From contig DF241653.1 of the NCBI GenBank assembly GCA_000507305.1, positions 1,839 through 65,838 on the forward strand: a stretch of 64,000 bases of DNA. The letters are read 5' to 3'. A program made the translations under genes and the position numbers. Numbering within the stretch: position 1 is the stretch's first letter; each line of letters opens with the position of its first letter. Below the pieces are notes generated by a model. That model ran no database searches, had not been told where the DNA came from, and worked only from the letters and a program-made list of their open reading frames with translations. Below, piece after piece: positions 9,483 through 20,722 of this stretch. The DNA is from Breviolum minutum Mf 1.05b.01 (Eukaryota > Sar > Dinophyceae > Suessiales > Symbiodiniaceae).

Positions 9483-10514
9483 AGGAGCTTTTCTTTTAGA
9501 CACTCTCTTTCCCCAATCTCGTCGCCTGGTGGTTTGGAGTCTTCTGAACTCGAGTCACCTCCAGCGCATGGTAAAAAACACGCACCACCGCCTAGTTGAG
9601 GTACCTATGCAATGAAATGAAACATATTGAGCTATGAAAAAACAGCATGCAATCACATGGCAAATGGGAAATCATAACTTTGCAATGGTAACAAAAGCTG
9701 GGGATACACCCGAGGAGAAACACATCTTCCTTAGCATTGCCCGTGATGATGCAACACACCAAGATTAAAGTAACCTCTCCAAAACATCGCGGCTTTTCCA
9801 AGTTTTTGCAAAAATATCGACTGAGATTTGCTTCGGACTTCAAAATCCAATCGGTTTGGGGTTTCTCGCAACTTTGCAAAAAATTGTGTAAGGAAAGAAC
9901 TTGAAAGAACCTTATAATCACTCCAATCTTTCAGCAATGGACTTCCAAAAAATTCAGATACCGGAGGATTTTTCAGCCATCCAGTTGGTCAACACATTGG
10001 TTCACATCTTTCCTCATTTAACCTTCCTAGAGGTTCAACAAAACATTTTCTGTCACATTTGCGCAAGATGCCACCTTTCCGGAACCCATTTCCCCAAGAC
10101 CTTCGCCGCTGCTGTCACTCCTGGCCAGCAGCAAGATCAATTGATCTACTCAAAACTTGGGAGATTTGGGAGATTCGGGAGATGGGCAGAAGCTATACTC
10201 CTCGAAAACTTTCGCGAAAAGAAACCACAACATAAAATGAAGGTTGGATGGTTCAGAGGATCTTCATCAAGATTTCAAAACTCCAAAATCATGGTCATTT
10301 CTGCGGAGGATTCCCCCACTTACGGATCCCCCTACCCTTTCGGATGGTTGGATCACAATGTGGGTCATTTCACCCAACCACCCAATGACTGTTTTGCGGA
10401 CATCGCTCAACAATTATCCCGAGGATTTGTTTGAGCCCTCAAACGATGCCCCTGCTGTAGGGTGGAATTACAGTCGTCACCAAACCACCTTTGGTTGGTC
10501 CAAAGATATGCAGT

Positions 10515-10640
10515 CCTGTACAAGATGGGCCCCGTAAAACCCACAAAACAAATGGGGTGAAGTGGGGCCCCTACCAATTGGCCTTACAAATGAGTAACTG
10601 GGGTTATAACCCCCATAAAGTGGAGTTATCTCCCAAATTC
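10515..10640. mobile_element. F4 inverted-repeat element
   Basis: Left arm tacaagatgggccccgtaaa, internal aatggggtgaagtggggcccc and ataacccccataaagtgg. The right terminus is degraded. Confidence 0.55.
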
Positions 10641-10884
10641 ACCCAAGCACCTGACAAAAATGGATTGTTTGGAAGACAATCCTTTTTTGGGGGATGGCAT
10701 GGTATTTTTCAGGTTTCTGCGTCAGTGCGTTGCTTTTCGGGTGTGTTACGACTTCTAGTATTTCTCCCAAACACTTTCAAACCATGCGCAATGCAAGTCA
10801 AATTTTGAATCTTCTATCCAAGGTTAGGGTAGAAAGGAAACCAACAAAAACTTGTGAAACCACACTTGTCGACTTATAGAAAAC

Positions 10885-11010
10885 AGGGTTCATTATATTA
10901 CCAACCCAAACAATGCACTATTGAAGGGGAATCTCTCAAATTCACCATACATTTACTACTTATTTATCTAATGCCCCCCAAAATGGGTGCCGTTTAACGA
11001 CCCGTGGAAA
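10885..11010. mobile_element. F12 element
   Basis: Starts gggttcattatattaccaac and ends ccgtttaacgacccgtgg, with the family's internal gaatctctcaaattcaccat. The F12 terminal repeat is short (about 9 bp, GGGGTCATT type). Confidence 0.6.
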
Positions 11011-11135
11011 ATTTCTCAAAAACAACTTAACATGAACAAAAATTCGGTTGCCGCCCCCGAACATCTCGTCCCAATCGACAACTGCGAGCCTCGAACTACT
11101 GGAACTACTATTGCTCCTGCTAGAATGTCCCACAA

Positions 11136-11330
11136 AGTTAGGATCAAAGGGTAGTAAGTGGGTTATAACCCTAGCTAGTTGGTGGTTTCAATCCCTTTGA
11201 AAAATATTACTCAAACTGGTTCACTTCCCCAGGTAGGGGTGGAAATAAAAAATATTTGAAACCACCACCTAGGTGAAATAACCCATTGATCCGATCACCA
11301 TTGATCCTAAAGATCCATCCCGGGACATCC
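11136..11330. mobile_element. F11 element with an F3 nested inside
   Basis: F11 left end aatgtcccacaaagttagga; right end gatccatcccgggacatcc. Between them, at 11175-11272, sits a full F3 (ctagttggtggtttcaatcc to gaaaccaccacctag). The F11 sequence resumes directly with gtgaaataacccattgatcc. Confidence 0.8.
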
Positions 11331-11402
11331 GGGGATGTGCATTGGCAAGCCATCGTTTCCAAACTTTCAGACTCTCAAAGTTCATCGTTTCCTATATATA
11401 GA

Positions 11403-11520
11403 CAAGGGGTCATGATATGATACCAACCATGCACTATAAGGGAAATCCCTCAAAATTACCATAGATTTGCTGGTCGTTTGATCCCACCAAAATGGGTATA
11501 TTCTTTCATGACCCCTGCAT
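11403..11520. mobile_element. F12 element
   Basis: Runs from aaggggtcatgatatgatac to ttctttcatgacccctgc, with gggaaatccctcaaaattacc inside. Confidence 0.65.
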
Positions 11521-12129
11521 AGATGTTTTCCAACGTTAAGAAGGTTTCAAAGGTAGACAAAAATAGAGAGGGGGAAGTTCTTTATGTTGGAGACAGACCG
11601 TTAGGTTTGCCATGGAACTTCATAGAGATGTCGTGTTGTTGGGGAGATCACTGGACTGGGCTGTTGGACAACAGAGGTCGGTGACTGCAACCAACCAGGG
11701 ACATCAGATGGACTTGGCCCTTAAAAAAGTCCACCTGGGGGCATCCCAAAATACCAAACTTTTTGAGGGATATTTTTTCGATCTCTTGTCTGTTGAATGA
11801 ATATTCCAAAAACCTTGTCAGTTGGCAGGCATAGAAAAACAAACATCTATCGCGAATCAGTGAATCAAAATCCCCTTGACACCATGATCGTTGCCGAGGA
11901 AACGGCACGATTATCTCAACAAAATGCAATCCTGCAGTTTGATTTCATCATCCTTTTGTATGATTTGTTTTCAGATTGTACCAAAAATTGGGCAGGAAGA
12001 TCCCCCGAAGATTTGAAAATGGCATTTTTTCAAACCAAACGTCTGAAAAAACCTCAAACAAGTTGCAAAGTTACCGAGGTTTCAACGGGGGGGTTTTCGG
12101 AGAAAAATACCCCTTAAAACCACCATCCC

Positions 12130-12228
12130 CATAGGATCCATGTATAGTATATTTATACCTACATTTGGTTGATTTTTATGGTTTTCATGTAGGTAAATAT
12201 ACCAGTCCCATGGATCCTATGGGATCTT
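12130..12228. mobile_element. Inverted-repeat element, single copy seen
   Basis: Arms ataggatccatgtatagtat and the mirrored cagtcccatggatcctat enclose tttatacctacattt and atgtaggtaaatata, a second mirrored pair. No other copy in the window. Confidence 0.6.
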
Positions 12229-12325
12229 TTGACAACACTTTGCTTGCCGCCTTCGTTCTCGGCTCTTCTTCCGCCTGGTGGAGACTCCGACTCTGGAGGA
12301 ATGATGGACTCTGGTGGTAAAAATT
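12229..12325 (-). CDS. Possible exon, Pro/Glu/Arg-rich
   Basis: Reads PESESPPGGRRAENEGGKQ between an acceptor ACCACCAG and a donor CAAA|GTGTTG. It abuts the palindromic element at 12130-12228. Not recognised. Confidence 0.35.
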
Positions 12326-12679
12326 TGGGTTGCAAAGAAATAGAATAGATGAATACATCATGCAAACACATCCACTAAGGTACTACGTGTACAAATTCTG
12401 TATTGTGATAAGATGTAATTTTTTGGCACGCATACATATATTAATACATATCTAAACAACAGATTTCTCGGTAAAAAAATCATCTCCGGTTTTTTTTTAA
12501 AGCTAATGCTAAAGGTTTAGTTTCCAGTTAATGAATTGCACCCTAAATTCCCCCCGAAAAGAGTTGGGCTCTTAGGTCCTAAGGGCGAAGGTTTTCTACA
12601 AGATGGGCGTTTCGAGCCCCGAGCCGATCGGTGTTTCAATGGAGTGACATGGGGTCACTATAAATGGCCGAACAGAAAT

Positions 12680-12782
12680 GGGTACACTCCAGGGAATTAA
12701 CATATCCCACCTTGGGAAAAGGAAAATCATCTTCAAAATGCCATTTTTGGGGGGTATGTTAGTTCCCTGGAGGGTAACTGGA
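12680..12782. mobile_element. F7 inverted-repeat element
   Basis: Left ctccagggaattaacatatc and right gtatgttagttccctggag are inverted repeats around atcatcttcaaaatgcca. Confidence 0.85.
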
Positions 12783-13359
12783 GTTCTTTCACCCGGTTAA
12801 TACCTGCTAGAAACCCACGTTCTAGGTTGAATCCGTGTCTTGAAACTGAGCTTCGGCTGGCTTTCGAGGAAGGGTGCGGAGTTCCAGGCATCATTCTAGG
12901 TTGGGAAAAAATTACTTACTTTTAGATGTTCACCTATCACTTTTGCCCATAGTTTTTGGTGAACTTTTGAACGGAAACTGCGCCATTTTTGTTGGGGGGG
13001 TGCAAAAATTTGCCTTTGAGATCCAACGTTCGAGTCTTAGCTGGTGAAGTTGGTGAACTGCAAGGGAAGTCATGGAGGCGGATGGTTCAAAGTGATTTTC
13101 CGGATTTCAATCGTAGAGTTGCTTCTTTGATGCTTGGAACACAGGAACAAAAAATATTCTCCCAAAAGGTGGTAAAAAAAATGGTGATTTACCACATGAT
13201 CTTTTAGGTTCCAGCCTTCACTTTTTAAGGGGTGTATCTATCCATCCCCTCTTTTTCAGGCCTCGAACTGGAGCTCCTCCAGGGGGGTTCCAATGGGAGA
13301 GGAAACTGGAATGCAAGGGGTGAACGAAAGCTGGTAGTGAGATGTGAAATTGGTGACGG

Positions 13360-13454
13360 GTGGGTGGTTTCAACCCATCTGAAAAATATTGGTCAAAATG
13401 TGAATCTTCCCCAAGTAGGGGTGAAAATGAAAAATATTTGAGTTGCCACCAGCT
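13360..13454. mobile_element. F3 element
   Basis: Starts gtgggtggtttcaacccatc and ends with the F3 subtype gagttgccaccagctgg. Confidence 0.8.
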
Positions 13455-14059
13455 GGATGAATGTTTTGTTTTGCGTTTTCATTTTTGTTGGGTATTTAAA
13501 TATTCCTCTACATGACTCTTAAAAAAAGAAAGATACTCCTCTACATGACTCTTTTCAAGAAACTGTGGCGCAAATGTAAAAAAACTCGGTTGACTCTGAC
13601 GCAGCTCCTCCGTTTTCGCTTCTTGTGCGATCCGTTGGGCCGATCCTTTCGTCGGGTGGGATCCCATTGGCTGGAAGACCTTTGACCAGATGAGCCCACC
13701 CTACTAGTTATCAATGAAGTTAACACCCTATAAAATGGCCATGTAAATGGGTAACGTTTTTTTTTGTGACCTGTGACCCCTATAAGTGGAATCAAAACAA
13801 CACTACTTAGCACATACAACTGGTTTTTGGGCTGACTTTGTAGAGGGGTTTCGTGTTTTTTTTTTCGAAGCTCAACCACAAACTTGCTGCACCATCTTTT
13901 TATATGACATTTTTTTTTGCCTCCAACAAATGACCTCATTTTTGTTTGTTTGTTTTGAAGTCTTTTTTCCTGCAATGTGAGTAAATTTTCATGATCACTG
14001 GTAGATGTTTCCTTAAAGATCATTACAGTAGAAAAGGTTGGTCGAGCTCATCCTTTAGC

Positions 14060-14128
14060 ACCTGCCAGCGCCGACGCCACAAACATAGAGAACCGATTTG
14101 TTTGTGCATTCCAACTCAACTTTGCACG
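14060..14128 (-). CDS. Possible short exon
   Basis: After an acceptor GAGTAG the frame reads RAKLSWNAQTNRFSMFVASA and LAG to a donor GGCAG|GTGCTA. A second frame (CKVELECTNKSVLYVCGVG) is also plausible. Not recognised. Confidence 0.3.
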
Positions 14129-14249
14129 CTACTCGTTTCTTACACGACCAGAAACAAGGGTCGGAAACTCCCTTGAAAGGGCTGTCACGAAAGGTGGGCC
14201 AAGAGTATCTTGATTCGTACGTGTGGTGAACACATCTTGATGTTTCTGC

Positions 14250-14430
14250 AAAGGAATTTTTCGGCGGTGAATGAAATTTCCATCGCGACACTTCCAGATC
14301 ATGACCAAGATCTTAGAAAGACTATTCACATGCAAAGCTCTCATTGGAATCCAAAGCCCATCCATTGCAAGTAAACCCTCCATACCCTCAAGACCACTGG
14401 CTGCGCCGCTGTTGAAATTGCATGGCTTTC
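14250..14430 (-). CDS. Probable exon, unknown protein
   Basis: The minus-strand frame reads KPCNFNSGAASGLEGMEGLL, AMDGLWIPMRALHVNSLSKI and LVMIWKCRDGNFIHR. The other two frames close quickly, which favours this one. The ends are not fixed by splice sites. No domain recognised. Confidence 0.4.
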
Positions 14431-14645
14431 AAGTTTCCGAGTTTCACCATATCATCACTCAAATTACTTTGTACGACACTTTTTTTTTTTACTTTGTACA
14501 GCAATCTACTTTAGCAAAGGCTACTGCATCTGCTAATCAATCTTGCACGTAGATCAACTATCAGCAAAAACACCCGCAAATAATAGTTTTCTTTAGCATG
14601 GTGTGAATGTGCGTACTGATAGCTACACTTACAACTATGAGTGTA

Positions 14646-14746
14646 AGTACCCTCCAGATAACTAACATATCCACTACCAAGGCACTTTTGAAGATGTTGT
14701 TTCCTTTTCCCAAGGTGGGATATGTTAGTGCCCTGGAGGGTACTTC
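14646..14746. mobile_element. F7 inverted-repeat element
   Basis: Left taccctccagataactaaca, right gatatgttagtgccctggag, with mirrored ttgaagatgttg and ccttttcccaaggtggg relative to the copy at 12680. Confidence 0.85.
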
Positions 14747-15000
14747 CGGTTTCAAATTAATCAGTGAACAAAAACCATCAAAAGAACCTTCTAGGATGTT
14801 GAAGGAACCCATTTGCTAACCATTTACTAAATTCCTAGGAGATCATAGTTGGTTGGTTGATTTATCTAAGGAAGGTTTATTATCCTGTTCTGCAATAAAA
14901 CTTCTTAAAGTTCCCATTTGTGAGAATCCTAGATTTAACAATTTTTCGCCAAGAAAATCCTAGGAGTTTTTTTGTTTTAAACATTTAAGGTGCGAATTAT

Positions 15001-15113
15001 TTACCCACTGGTAAACCAACGTTAGCTGGCTGGAATATCCTCATGTTTAATAGGACATGCATCTATAAATCTGGGTCCATTTTATATTGTTATGTTAGTT
15101 ACCAAAGTGTAGA
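15001..15113. mobile_element. F9 inverted-repeat element
   Basis: Left acccactggtaaaccaacgt with agctggctggaa; right ttgttatgttagttaccaaag. It shares agctggctgg with the copies at 31783 and 61455. Confidence 0.55.
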
Positions 15114-15301
15114 GTCAGTTTTTTCAGTCAAATCGTTTCCAAAATCAGACCCTTGGATTTTGCGACTCTTAGATGCTGAGATGGTGATTTTCATCCCATG
15201 GTAGAAGTAGAATCCCCCAAAGAATCATCCCAAAGAAAACAAATCCAAGGACTTTTGTCTCAAATGTTGTAGTGTTTCAAATTTTGGTGGGCTCCATTTA
15301 C

Positions 15302-15367
15302 TCAACTCCCACGATGGAAAATTGAAATTTCACTCCAGCCCCGCCTTGCGTGAATGGCTGTTCTTCC
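15302..15367 (-). CDS. Possible terminal exon
   Basis: A good acceptor (CCGTTTTTTTGCAG) is followed by 21 codons, GRTAIHARRGWSEISIFHRG plus S, and TGA at 15302-15304. Too short to recognise. Confidence 0.35.
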   Translation of the reverse strand, partial: GRTAIHARRGWSEISIFHRGS

Positions 15368-15591
15368 CTGCAAAAAAACGGACACAAGAGATGCAAACAA
15401 ACAAAAACCACCGGCCACTTTCATGCGTTGTTTGTTGTTGGATTGATTGGTCAGATTTATTGGGGCAAAAAGAACTTCCATTTAGGGGGTGAAATTGAAA
15501 AGTCAAAAAAGAAATGAGTGAAAACAGCTTATTTCAGATGGATCGCATTGCAGTGTATATTTTTGTCGTCCAATTTTGCTAGCACATCCAT

Positions 15592-15700
15592 TCACTTTTT
15601 GATCAAGATGTGACGTGGCGTGGCTGAGACATCCATCGCATTTTTCTGACGGTTGACCTGCAAGTGGAAGAGCGTCTCACAGGCCAATCTCTTCAAAGAA
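15592..15700 (-). CDS. Possible terminal exon, basic
   Basis: Reads SLKRLACETLFHLQVNRQKN, then AMDVSATPRHILIKK and a TGA at 15592-15594. An internal CTTGCAG|GTCAAC could instead be a donor that cuts the exon after HLQ. Not recognised. Confidence 0.4.
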
Positions 15701-15919
15701 TGAAACACGTGTTTTTAAGACCCAAAAGTTTTTTGACACACGTTTTTCATTCCTTGTCCATATTTACCACGTTGTTGTAAATCTGTAGAAAACAATTGCT
15801 TTGTTCAACACAAAAGAACATTCGCCACCAACATTTTACACAAATCATAATGTATCATATTAGGATTTATCGAAGAGATTCCTTCACCATCCCGGAAGAC
15901 ATCCCCTGACATATATCAT

Positions 15920-16017
15920 CTAGTTGGTGGTTTCAACCCATTTGAAAAATATTAGTCAAATTGGATTATTTCCCCAAGTAGGGTTGAAAATAAAACATAT
16001 TTGAAACCACCACCCAG
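15920..16017. mobile_element. F3 element with TCAT target duplication
   Basis: Full-length copy, ctagttggtggtttcaaccc to gaaaccaccacccag, flanked on both sides by TCAT. Confidence 0.85.
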
Positions 16018-16250
16018 TCATCTATATCCCTTTTTCGTTTCAGCCTTCCGTTTTAAGGCCTGAAACTTGATGTAGCATCTGGAAATTGCAAGCTTCACAT
16101 CTAGGATGACCTGAATTCGTGGGGGAGACAAAATGGTGGGGTATGGAAATCCTCAAAATAATTTCACGGGTTGGTGCTAACGACCCCCAAATTTGCCCAA
16201 AATATTTGTTCAATGGGATCATATCTAGTGAAATCCTCAAGAAAAATATT

Positions 16251-16335
16251 AGTTGATGGTTGAACCAACCCATCCGAAAAATCTGCTCGTCAAAATGGGT
16301 TCATCTTCCCCAAAAATATGGGGTGACAATAAAAA
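16251..16335. mobile_element. Degenerate F3 element
   Basis: Left arm tagttgatggttgaaccaac and the centre ctgctcgtcaaaatgggttc are present. The right arm is lost. Confidence 0.5.
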
Positions 16336-16480
16336 GTGGGGTGGAAATCCTCAAAATTGAAAGGTAAACCATTGGCTGAGTGAGCTATGGAAATACATCA
16401 TGCCGCTGAAAAACAAAAACTCACACTCCATACTATTGATGCTTCCGAATCCGGACAAGTGCTAATCTAACAAGTGCTAA

Positions 16481-16622
16481 ATGGAGAATGGGCTCCCAGT
16501 TGGTAAGTGGTTAGGATCACCCCCATTTATAAGCCATGAATGGCCATTTGGAACGGGACCAATCCTACTTAGGAGACTTACTAACCAGTGTAATTACTTT
16601 CTAACTGGGTTTATCCTCCAAG
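16481..16622. mobile_element. F1 element
   Basis: Left tggagaatgggctcccagtt, right aactgggtttatcctccaag. The interior ccatttataagccatgaatgg is typical. Abuts the exon at 16624. Confidence 0.75.
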
Positions 16623-16623
16623 T

Positions 16624-16960
16624 ATGAACATGGTAGAAATACTGCGAACCATTTCATAGGCAGGTGTTTTCCGTTCATCCCCACTCTTCACAGAGTTGTA
16701 TACATCCCAGGTGGTGATGGCCGAAGGAGATGTTTTAAGATGAACCTTGCGAACCCAGTGTTTTCGCTGCTGAGAAAAACGGACCCTCTTCGTCGCGTTC
16801 CAAACCCACGAGGCATTGAGCATGGACGGGATGTCCACACCTGGAAAAAACCACCACTGCGAGTGGAGGTCCCTTTTCTTTACACGAGGTTCTACCGCTG
16901 GATAGGCGAAGATCAAAAGATGTTTTGTCATTAGGTACAGTATTTGACCCATACAACAAT
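16624..16960 (-). CDS. Long exon, unknown protein
   Basis: Open for over 100 codons on the minus strand and ends at the F1 element. Reads WWFFPGVDIPSMLNASWVWN, ATKRVRFSQQRKHWVRKVHL, then SPSAITTWDVYNSVKSGDER and KTPAYEMVRSISTMF. A donor AAG|GTTCAT at 16748 could end the exon earlier. A second frame over 16735-16960 is also open and contains CGHPVHAQCL, a RING-like motif, but it is shorter and lacks the rest of a RING domain. Function not assigned. Confidence 0.5.
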
Positions 16961-17117
16961 GCACATGTAAGTAGTGGCATATTGAGCTGAAAAAAGTCGC
17001 CTGAGAATACTAGCCATCGTGAAGATACGCTCAAAGAAATCGAATCCCAATCATTCTAAATACATCCAACTTCTATTAAAACATATTAGGACCCCGAATC
17101 TAAGGATGCATTCGATG

Positions 17118-17358
17118 TTAGGGGCAAAGACAGATGGCCAACTTGGTGACCCTGACTTTTTTGGGCATCTTTGAACTCAACTCGTAAAACAGCCTAGCAA
17201 ATGCTGTGGGAAAGATGACTCCGTGATGACTCAACCTTCGTGAATCCCAAAGAAACCGCATTTTGCCATCAGTATTTTTCAGCACGACAGGAGCAGCCGG
17301 AGAACTTGCTAACTTACCTTCAGGGGAAAGTTGGATGTACCCGTACCAACGCACCCAT
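17118..17358 (-). CDS. Probable exon, unknown protein
   Basis: After acceptor GATTTCCCAG it reads WVRWYGYIQLSPEGKLASSP, AAPVVLKNTDGKMRFLWDSR, then HGVIFPTAFARLFYELSSKM and PKKVRVTKLAI. The sequence contains GAAG|GTAAGT about 40 bases in, a strong donor that may shorten the exon, although the downstream frame remains protein-like. Probably the upstream neighbour of the 16624 exon. Not recognised. Confidence 0.5.
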
Positions 17359-18019
17359 CTGGGAAATCACTATAGAATCGCCCTATGTAGTGGGTATTCA
17401 TGGGTTATAATCCCCAACAATCCTTAGAGAGCACAAGAAATACCATGGGTACACTGTTAGGGGTACAGCCCATTGTCCCTTGATACATATTGCTGATCAT
17501 ATAATGGCTTTATATATACATATGCAGTATATCTCCAAAATGATGTGTTTTGATACGGAACTCCCCACAACATGAACGGTGGCATCCATCCAACCTCCAA
17601 GCCATCATTGTTTTTCAGGTGCCCATTAACAGTGGCAACAAAAACAATTTATAGGGATTCCCTACCAAACATGTAATACTAATGGTGGTCACTGTTACTG
17701 ATATGGGGCCATACCCGAGATATTCGATAGTTTTTTTTTTTTTTTTCGAGTTTTTGTTCGATGTTGATGGATAACCTGCAAGCGGATGATTCGGTAGAAT
17801 TTGGCAAAACAACAAAACAATAGCTCCCCATGGTCTGCAACACAAACAACTGGACTCACTTTTTTGTTTTCGCCAAAAAAATTCACACAAATCTATATAC
17901 ATCCCCCCCACAAGTTCTCCACCACCTGATTTCATCTTGCAATGATCTAGTTCTCTATGGGTTGATGAAAAAAACACATTTACCTCCACCCCCAGCGCCG
18001 GATATCAGGCTGCACCCTT

Positions 18020-18115
18020 AATCATGGTTCAGTGGAAAACTCAGCCTAAATAAAATGCAACTCATATTGGAGATACTCCCCCCCCTTTTCCACTGAACCA
18101 CGATTTTGTGGGAGG
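18020..18115. mobile_element. F15-like inverted-repeat element
   Basis: Left atcatggttcagtggaaaac, right cttttccactgaaccacgat, with the tgtgggaggaagagagt end. Confidence 0.6.
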
Positions 18116-18464
18116 AAGAGAGTACTCCCCAAATATTTTTGGCAAATAACTGTACAAAAAAATCCACCAAAGATACCCTGAACCAACCAGGGTATCATAC
18201 CCTAAAATGGTATATATATAAAAAAACCCAAACCCACCGGTTTTTTCCAACCACTTTCCCCCCAACGGAAACGGTAACGACGGTCGGGCACTTGCGTAAG
18301 TCCAACGTACCATGGGTGCCGCCTAAAGGCTCCATGCCTTGGATGGTTGTTTGAAGGGATGTCCTGTTTTAATGATCATGTTTGTTTCTTTGTTGTTTGG
18401 TTGTTTGTTTCGTTGATTGTTTGTTATTTATCTATTTATCTATTTGTTGTTTCGTTGTGTCGTT

Positions 18465-18470
18465 GTTTCT

Positions 18471-18538
<68 letters not shown>

Positions 18539-18539
18539 G
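18465..18539. repeat. TTG trinucleotide array (about 25 units)
   Basis: Uninterrupted ttg repeats. The three forward frames give poly-Leu, poly-Cys and poly-Val, and the reverse frames poly-Asn, poly-Thr and poly-Gln. Confidence 0.98.
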
Positions 18540-18540
18540 C

Positions 18541-18741
18541 ATTTTCATTCTGGAAATCAACAGACAGAACAACAATCAAGGAAATGCCAAACCGGCGGTA
18601 CTTGCGGCTCAACGCGTCGAAACTTTCCACACTACCTTCATCGAAAGCAGTGACAGCAGCAGCTTTTGCAAGAAAGTGCAAGCGATCGATCCAGCGCTTA
18701 TCCCAGAAGAGAAGCTTGAAGGTCGCTGGCTTGAGTTGTAA
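18541..18741 (+). CDS. Possible exon, strand uncertain
   Basis: On the plus strand, after ATCAACAG, the frame reads GNAKPAVLAAQRVETFHTTF, IESSDSSSFCKKVQAIDPAL and IPEEKLEGRWLEL, then TAA. On the minus strand the same DNA reads KPATFKLLFWDKRWIDRLHF and LAKAAAVTAFDEGSVESFDA. Both look protein-like. The plus frame has the better stop context; the minus frame agrees with the strand of almost all other exons. Base composition says coding. Confidence 0.35.
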   Translation: MFILEINRQNNNQGNAKPAVLAAQRVETFHTTFIESSDSSSFCKKVQAIDPALIPEEKLEGRWLEL

Positions 18742-18878
18742 AACTGTGATGAAATTGAAATGAGCCTGCCACTTGGAAATCAACAAATATCCAAAAAATC
18801 CACGCACCTTCATGTGGTACAGGCTTTCACCCACAATGGTGACCGGAACACTTTGACATGGCGCCATCTTCATGGGCT

Positions 18879-19020
18879 TTAAGGGTCGTCTATCTCATCT
18901 GAACCTCTTGAAGATTCAGAAGAGTAGCGTGCTACTCTCGCATCTGGTGCCTTGTCCTCGGTCCTTCGCTTCAAACGAATTGGTGGTGTTGTCATCGTCA
19001 TCATCATCATCTTCTGATTC
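18879..19020 (-). CDS. Possible terminal exon, charged
   Basis: Acceptor CTTTGCAG, then a Met/Thr run from an ATG-rich patch, TTPPIRLKRRTEDKAPDARV and ARYSSESSRGSDEIDDP, and TAA at 18879-18881. Basic then acidic, probably disordered. Not recognised. Confidence 0.4.
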
Positions 19021-19680
19021 CTGCAAAGTTTTTTAGCTGAAATGACTATGATTAAGCGTTGTCCCCCTTCCCTGGTAATAGTCGCACATGAAGGTTCAAA
19101 AGAATGCCCCTACTAAACATGTAATATCATCCTGGTGGTGACTATTACAACCCAAACTAAAACTTCCAAAAGCTTTCTTTGTTTTTTGAGGTTCAAGTTT
19201 TCCCAAAAATTTGGACTGGCTTCAAAAAATACCCTCCAAGTTGCCTTTGAAGACAATGATGGGATATGCGATTTTCCCTAGAGGGTGGGGGGCGCATCTT
19301 GGATCTATGTTTACTTGAACCTTACATTTTTGAGATCCCAAAACGTGTGGTGTAAGGGTGGCTTTTGGGGTTGCGTGATGTCAGAGAGAAGACACCGTAA
19401 CTTTTGGCTTGGAGTCCGTCAACCTGTCATCCGCATGCATCTCTTATGGCTCTATCGAACACGTTCAATATACCTACCAGCCTTGAAACTAACATTTTTA
19501 CACCTGAAAATCAATGTAGTTGGGTTGGATGAAATCTCCTTTTAAGGCCCGGCAAAATTTTCAAGGCTCTTCACCCGTTCATGTCAAAATGGGTAAATGA
19601 AATCCACACGGGGTCGGATTGGACTCCCCCTTGCGTCGCTTGAACGCATCACAGTCTAGGATTTTCCAGGGAGTTTGTTC

Positions 19681-19800
19681 CTTCGACACCTGCGATCGTC
19701 GTTTTCCTTCCCAAGGACCCCCTGCATATTCCGCACACGGCGCGGCGCGAGATCTTCTCGAGCGTCACACGCACGTCCTGGCAGTCTGAATCGGGCGAGT
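19681..19800 (-). CDS. Possible exon with CGIC motif
   Basis: A GC-rich island (over 60%). The minus-strand frame reads YSPDSDCQDVRVTLEKISRR and AVCGICRGSLGRKTTIAGVE. An acceptor TGCCAG|G lies inside and a donor GCAG|GTGTCG at the end. A CxxC pair is visible but there is no full zinc-finger pattern. Confidence 0.4.
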
Positions 19801-20131
19801 ACCCACCATGGAGCCTTCGATTACCCTCCCTGAAACGAACAGCTCAGCCGTCAAATGGGTGCTTGCAAAACTGCTTTCCTTTTTTGCGTTTCAGGCTATC
19901 TTCAGGGGTAAAATTGCTGTTGGTTTCAAGGGTTATGCATCAACACCAACCGCCAGCGATTTGGGCTTGGTTGGGTTTAACGAACCTGTCTTTTTTTGAC
20001 CCAAAGATGCACATATGCCATTTGCAATCGTTCTGCTGACCCCGCGTTTCATCAAACATTACCATCTTTGCTTTTCAAATCAACAAACTCAAATATCTGA
20101 CAACATGCAGGTGGGTACGAAAAAAATGCAC

Positions 20132-20218
20132 CTTCAAGAACACTTTGGTAAAATTTGAGCTTGCAAAAAAGTGATGTTGTTTGCCATCTCAACAACTCCT
20201 GCAGCTGTTGCCCCTGCC
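20132..20218 (-). CDS. Probable small exon
   Basis: Acceptor CATCCTTAG and donor GAAG|GTGCAT enclose an open frame reading QGQQLQELLRWQTTSLFCKL and KFYQSVLE. Gln/Leu-rich, possibly helical. Not recognised. Confidence 0.45.
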
Positions 20219-20293
20219 CTAAGGATGAATTGAATTACATTTTATATGCAAAATGCGAACTATGAACTATATGTAAATAAACCGAGAAACATA

Positions 20294-20325
<32 letters not shown>

Positions 20326-20403
20326 TTGGATCTATATATAGTAGATCCATGTTAAGTCTTCCTAGAAAAAAACTGACTAAGACACCAGGTGATGAACACT
20401 TAC

Positions 20404-20500
20404 TGCTATTGGTTCGCCCCCAACCTTGCGGTTCCCGTCGTTCGAGCGGCTCCCCTTTCTCCTGATGACCAAGGGTTTATGTCGAAGTTTTTTCGCGTGG
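20404..20500 (-). CDS. Probable exon with consensus donor
   Basis: Reads YPPWPSHAKKLRHKPLVIRR, then KGSRSNDGNRKVGGEPIA, ending in the consensus donor GCA|GTAAGT. The upstream end reads into an F15 element, so the start is uncertain. Very basic; might be nuclear. Confidence 0.45.
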
Positions 20501-20722
20501 GAGGGCCAAGGTGGGTACACAATCATGGAAAAATGGCTATCTAGTTGGTGGTTTCGACCCATTTGAAAAATATGCTCGTCAAATTGGATCAATTCCCCCA
20601 GTAGGGATGGAAATAAAAAATATTTGAAACCACCAACCAGCTATATTTGAAAGGTAACGATCCTATTGGAGGCACCCATTTTTGACTTCCATAATTATGG
20701 GGGGAAAGAATAGTTGGTGCAA
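20501..20722. mobile_element. F15 element interrupted by an F3 element
   Basis: The F15 sequence (compare 45845-45945) runs from caatcatggaaaaatggct to ttccataattatggggg. At 20541-20639 a complete F3 interrupts it, flanked by a 5-bp duplication GCTAT. The order of insertion is clear: F15 first, F3 later. Confidence 0.85.

Noticed and set aside
9901-10434. A 177-codon plus-strand open frame
   Set aside because: No splice or start context, composition like neighbouring non-coding DNA, and its 5' part overlaps other open frames on the minus strand. Left unassigned.
16735-17034. RING-finger-like CGHPVHAQCL in a second frame
   Set aside because: Only one half of a RING pattern is present, and another frame is open for longer over the same bases.
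18347-18763. Poly-Val, poly-Cys and poly-Leu proteins
   Set aside because: Frames through the TTG array; only the unique sequence after the array is considered.
20501-20722. Pre-insertion protein frame (KWVPPIGSLPFKYSHFSMIV) across the F3 site
   Set aside because: The sequence matches an intact F15 element at 45845, so it is repeat, not protein.
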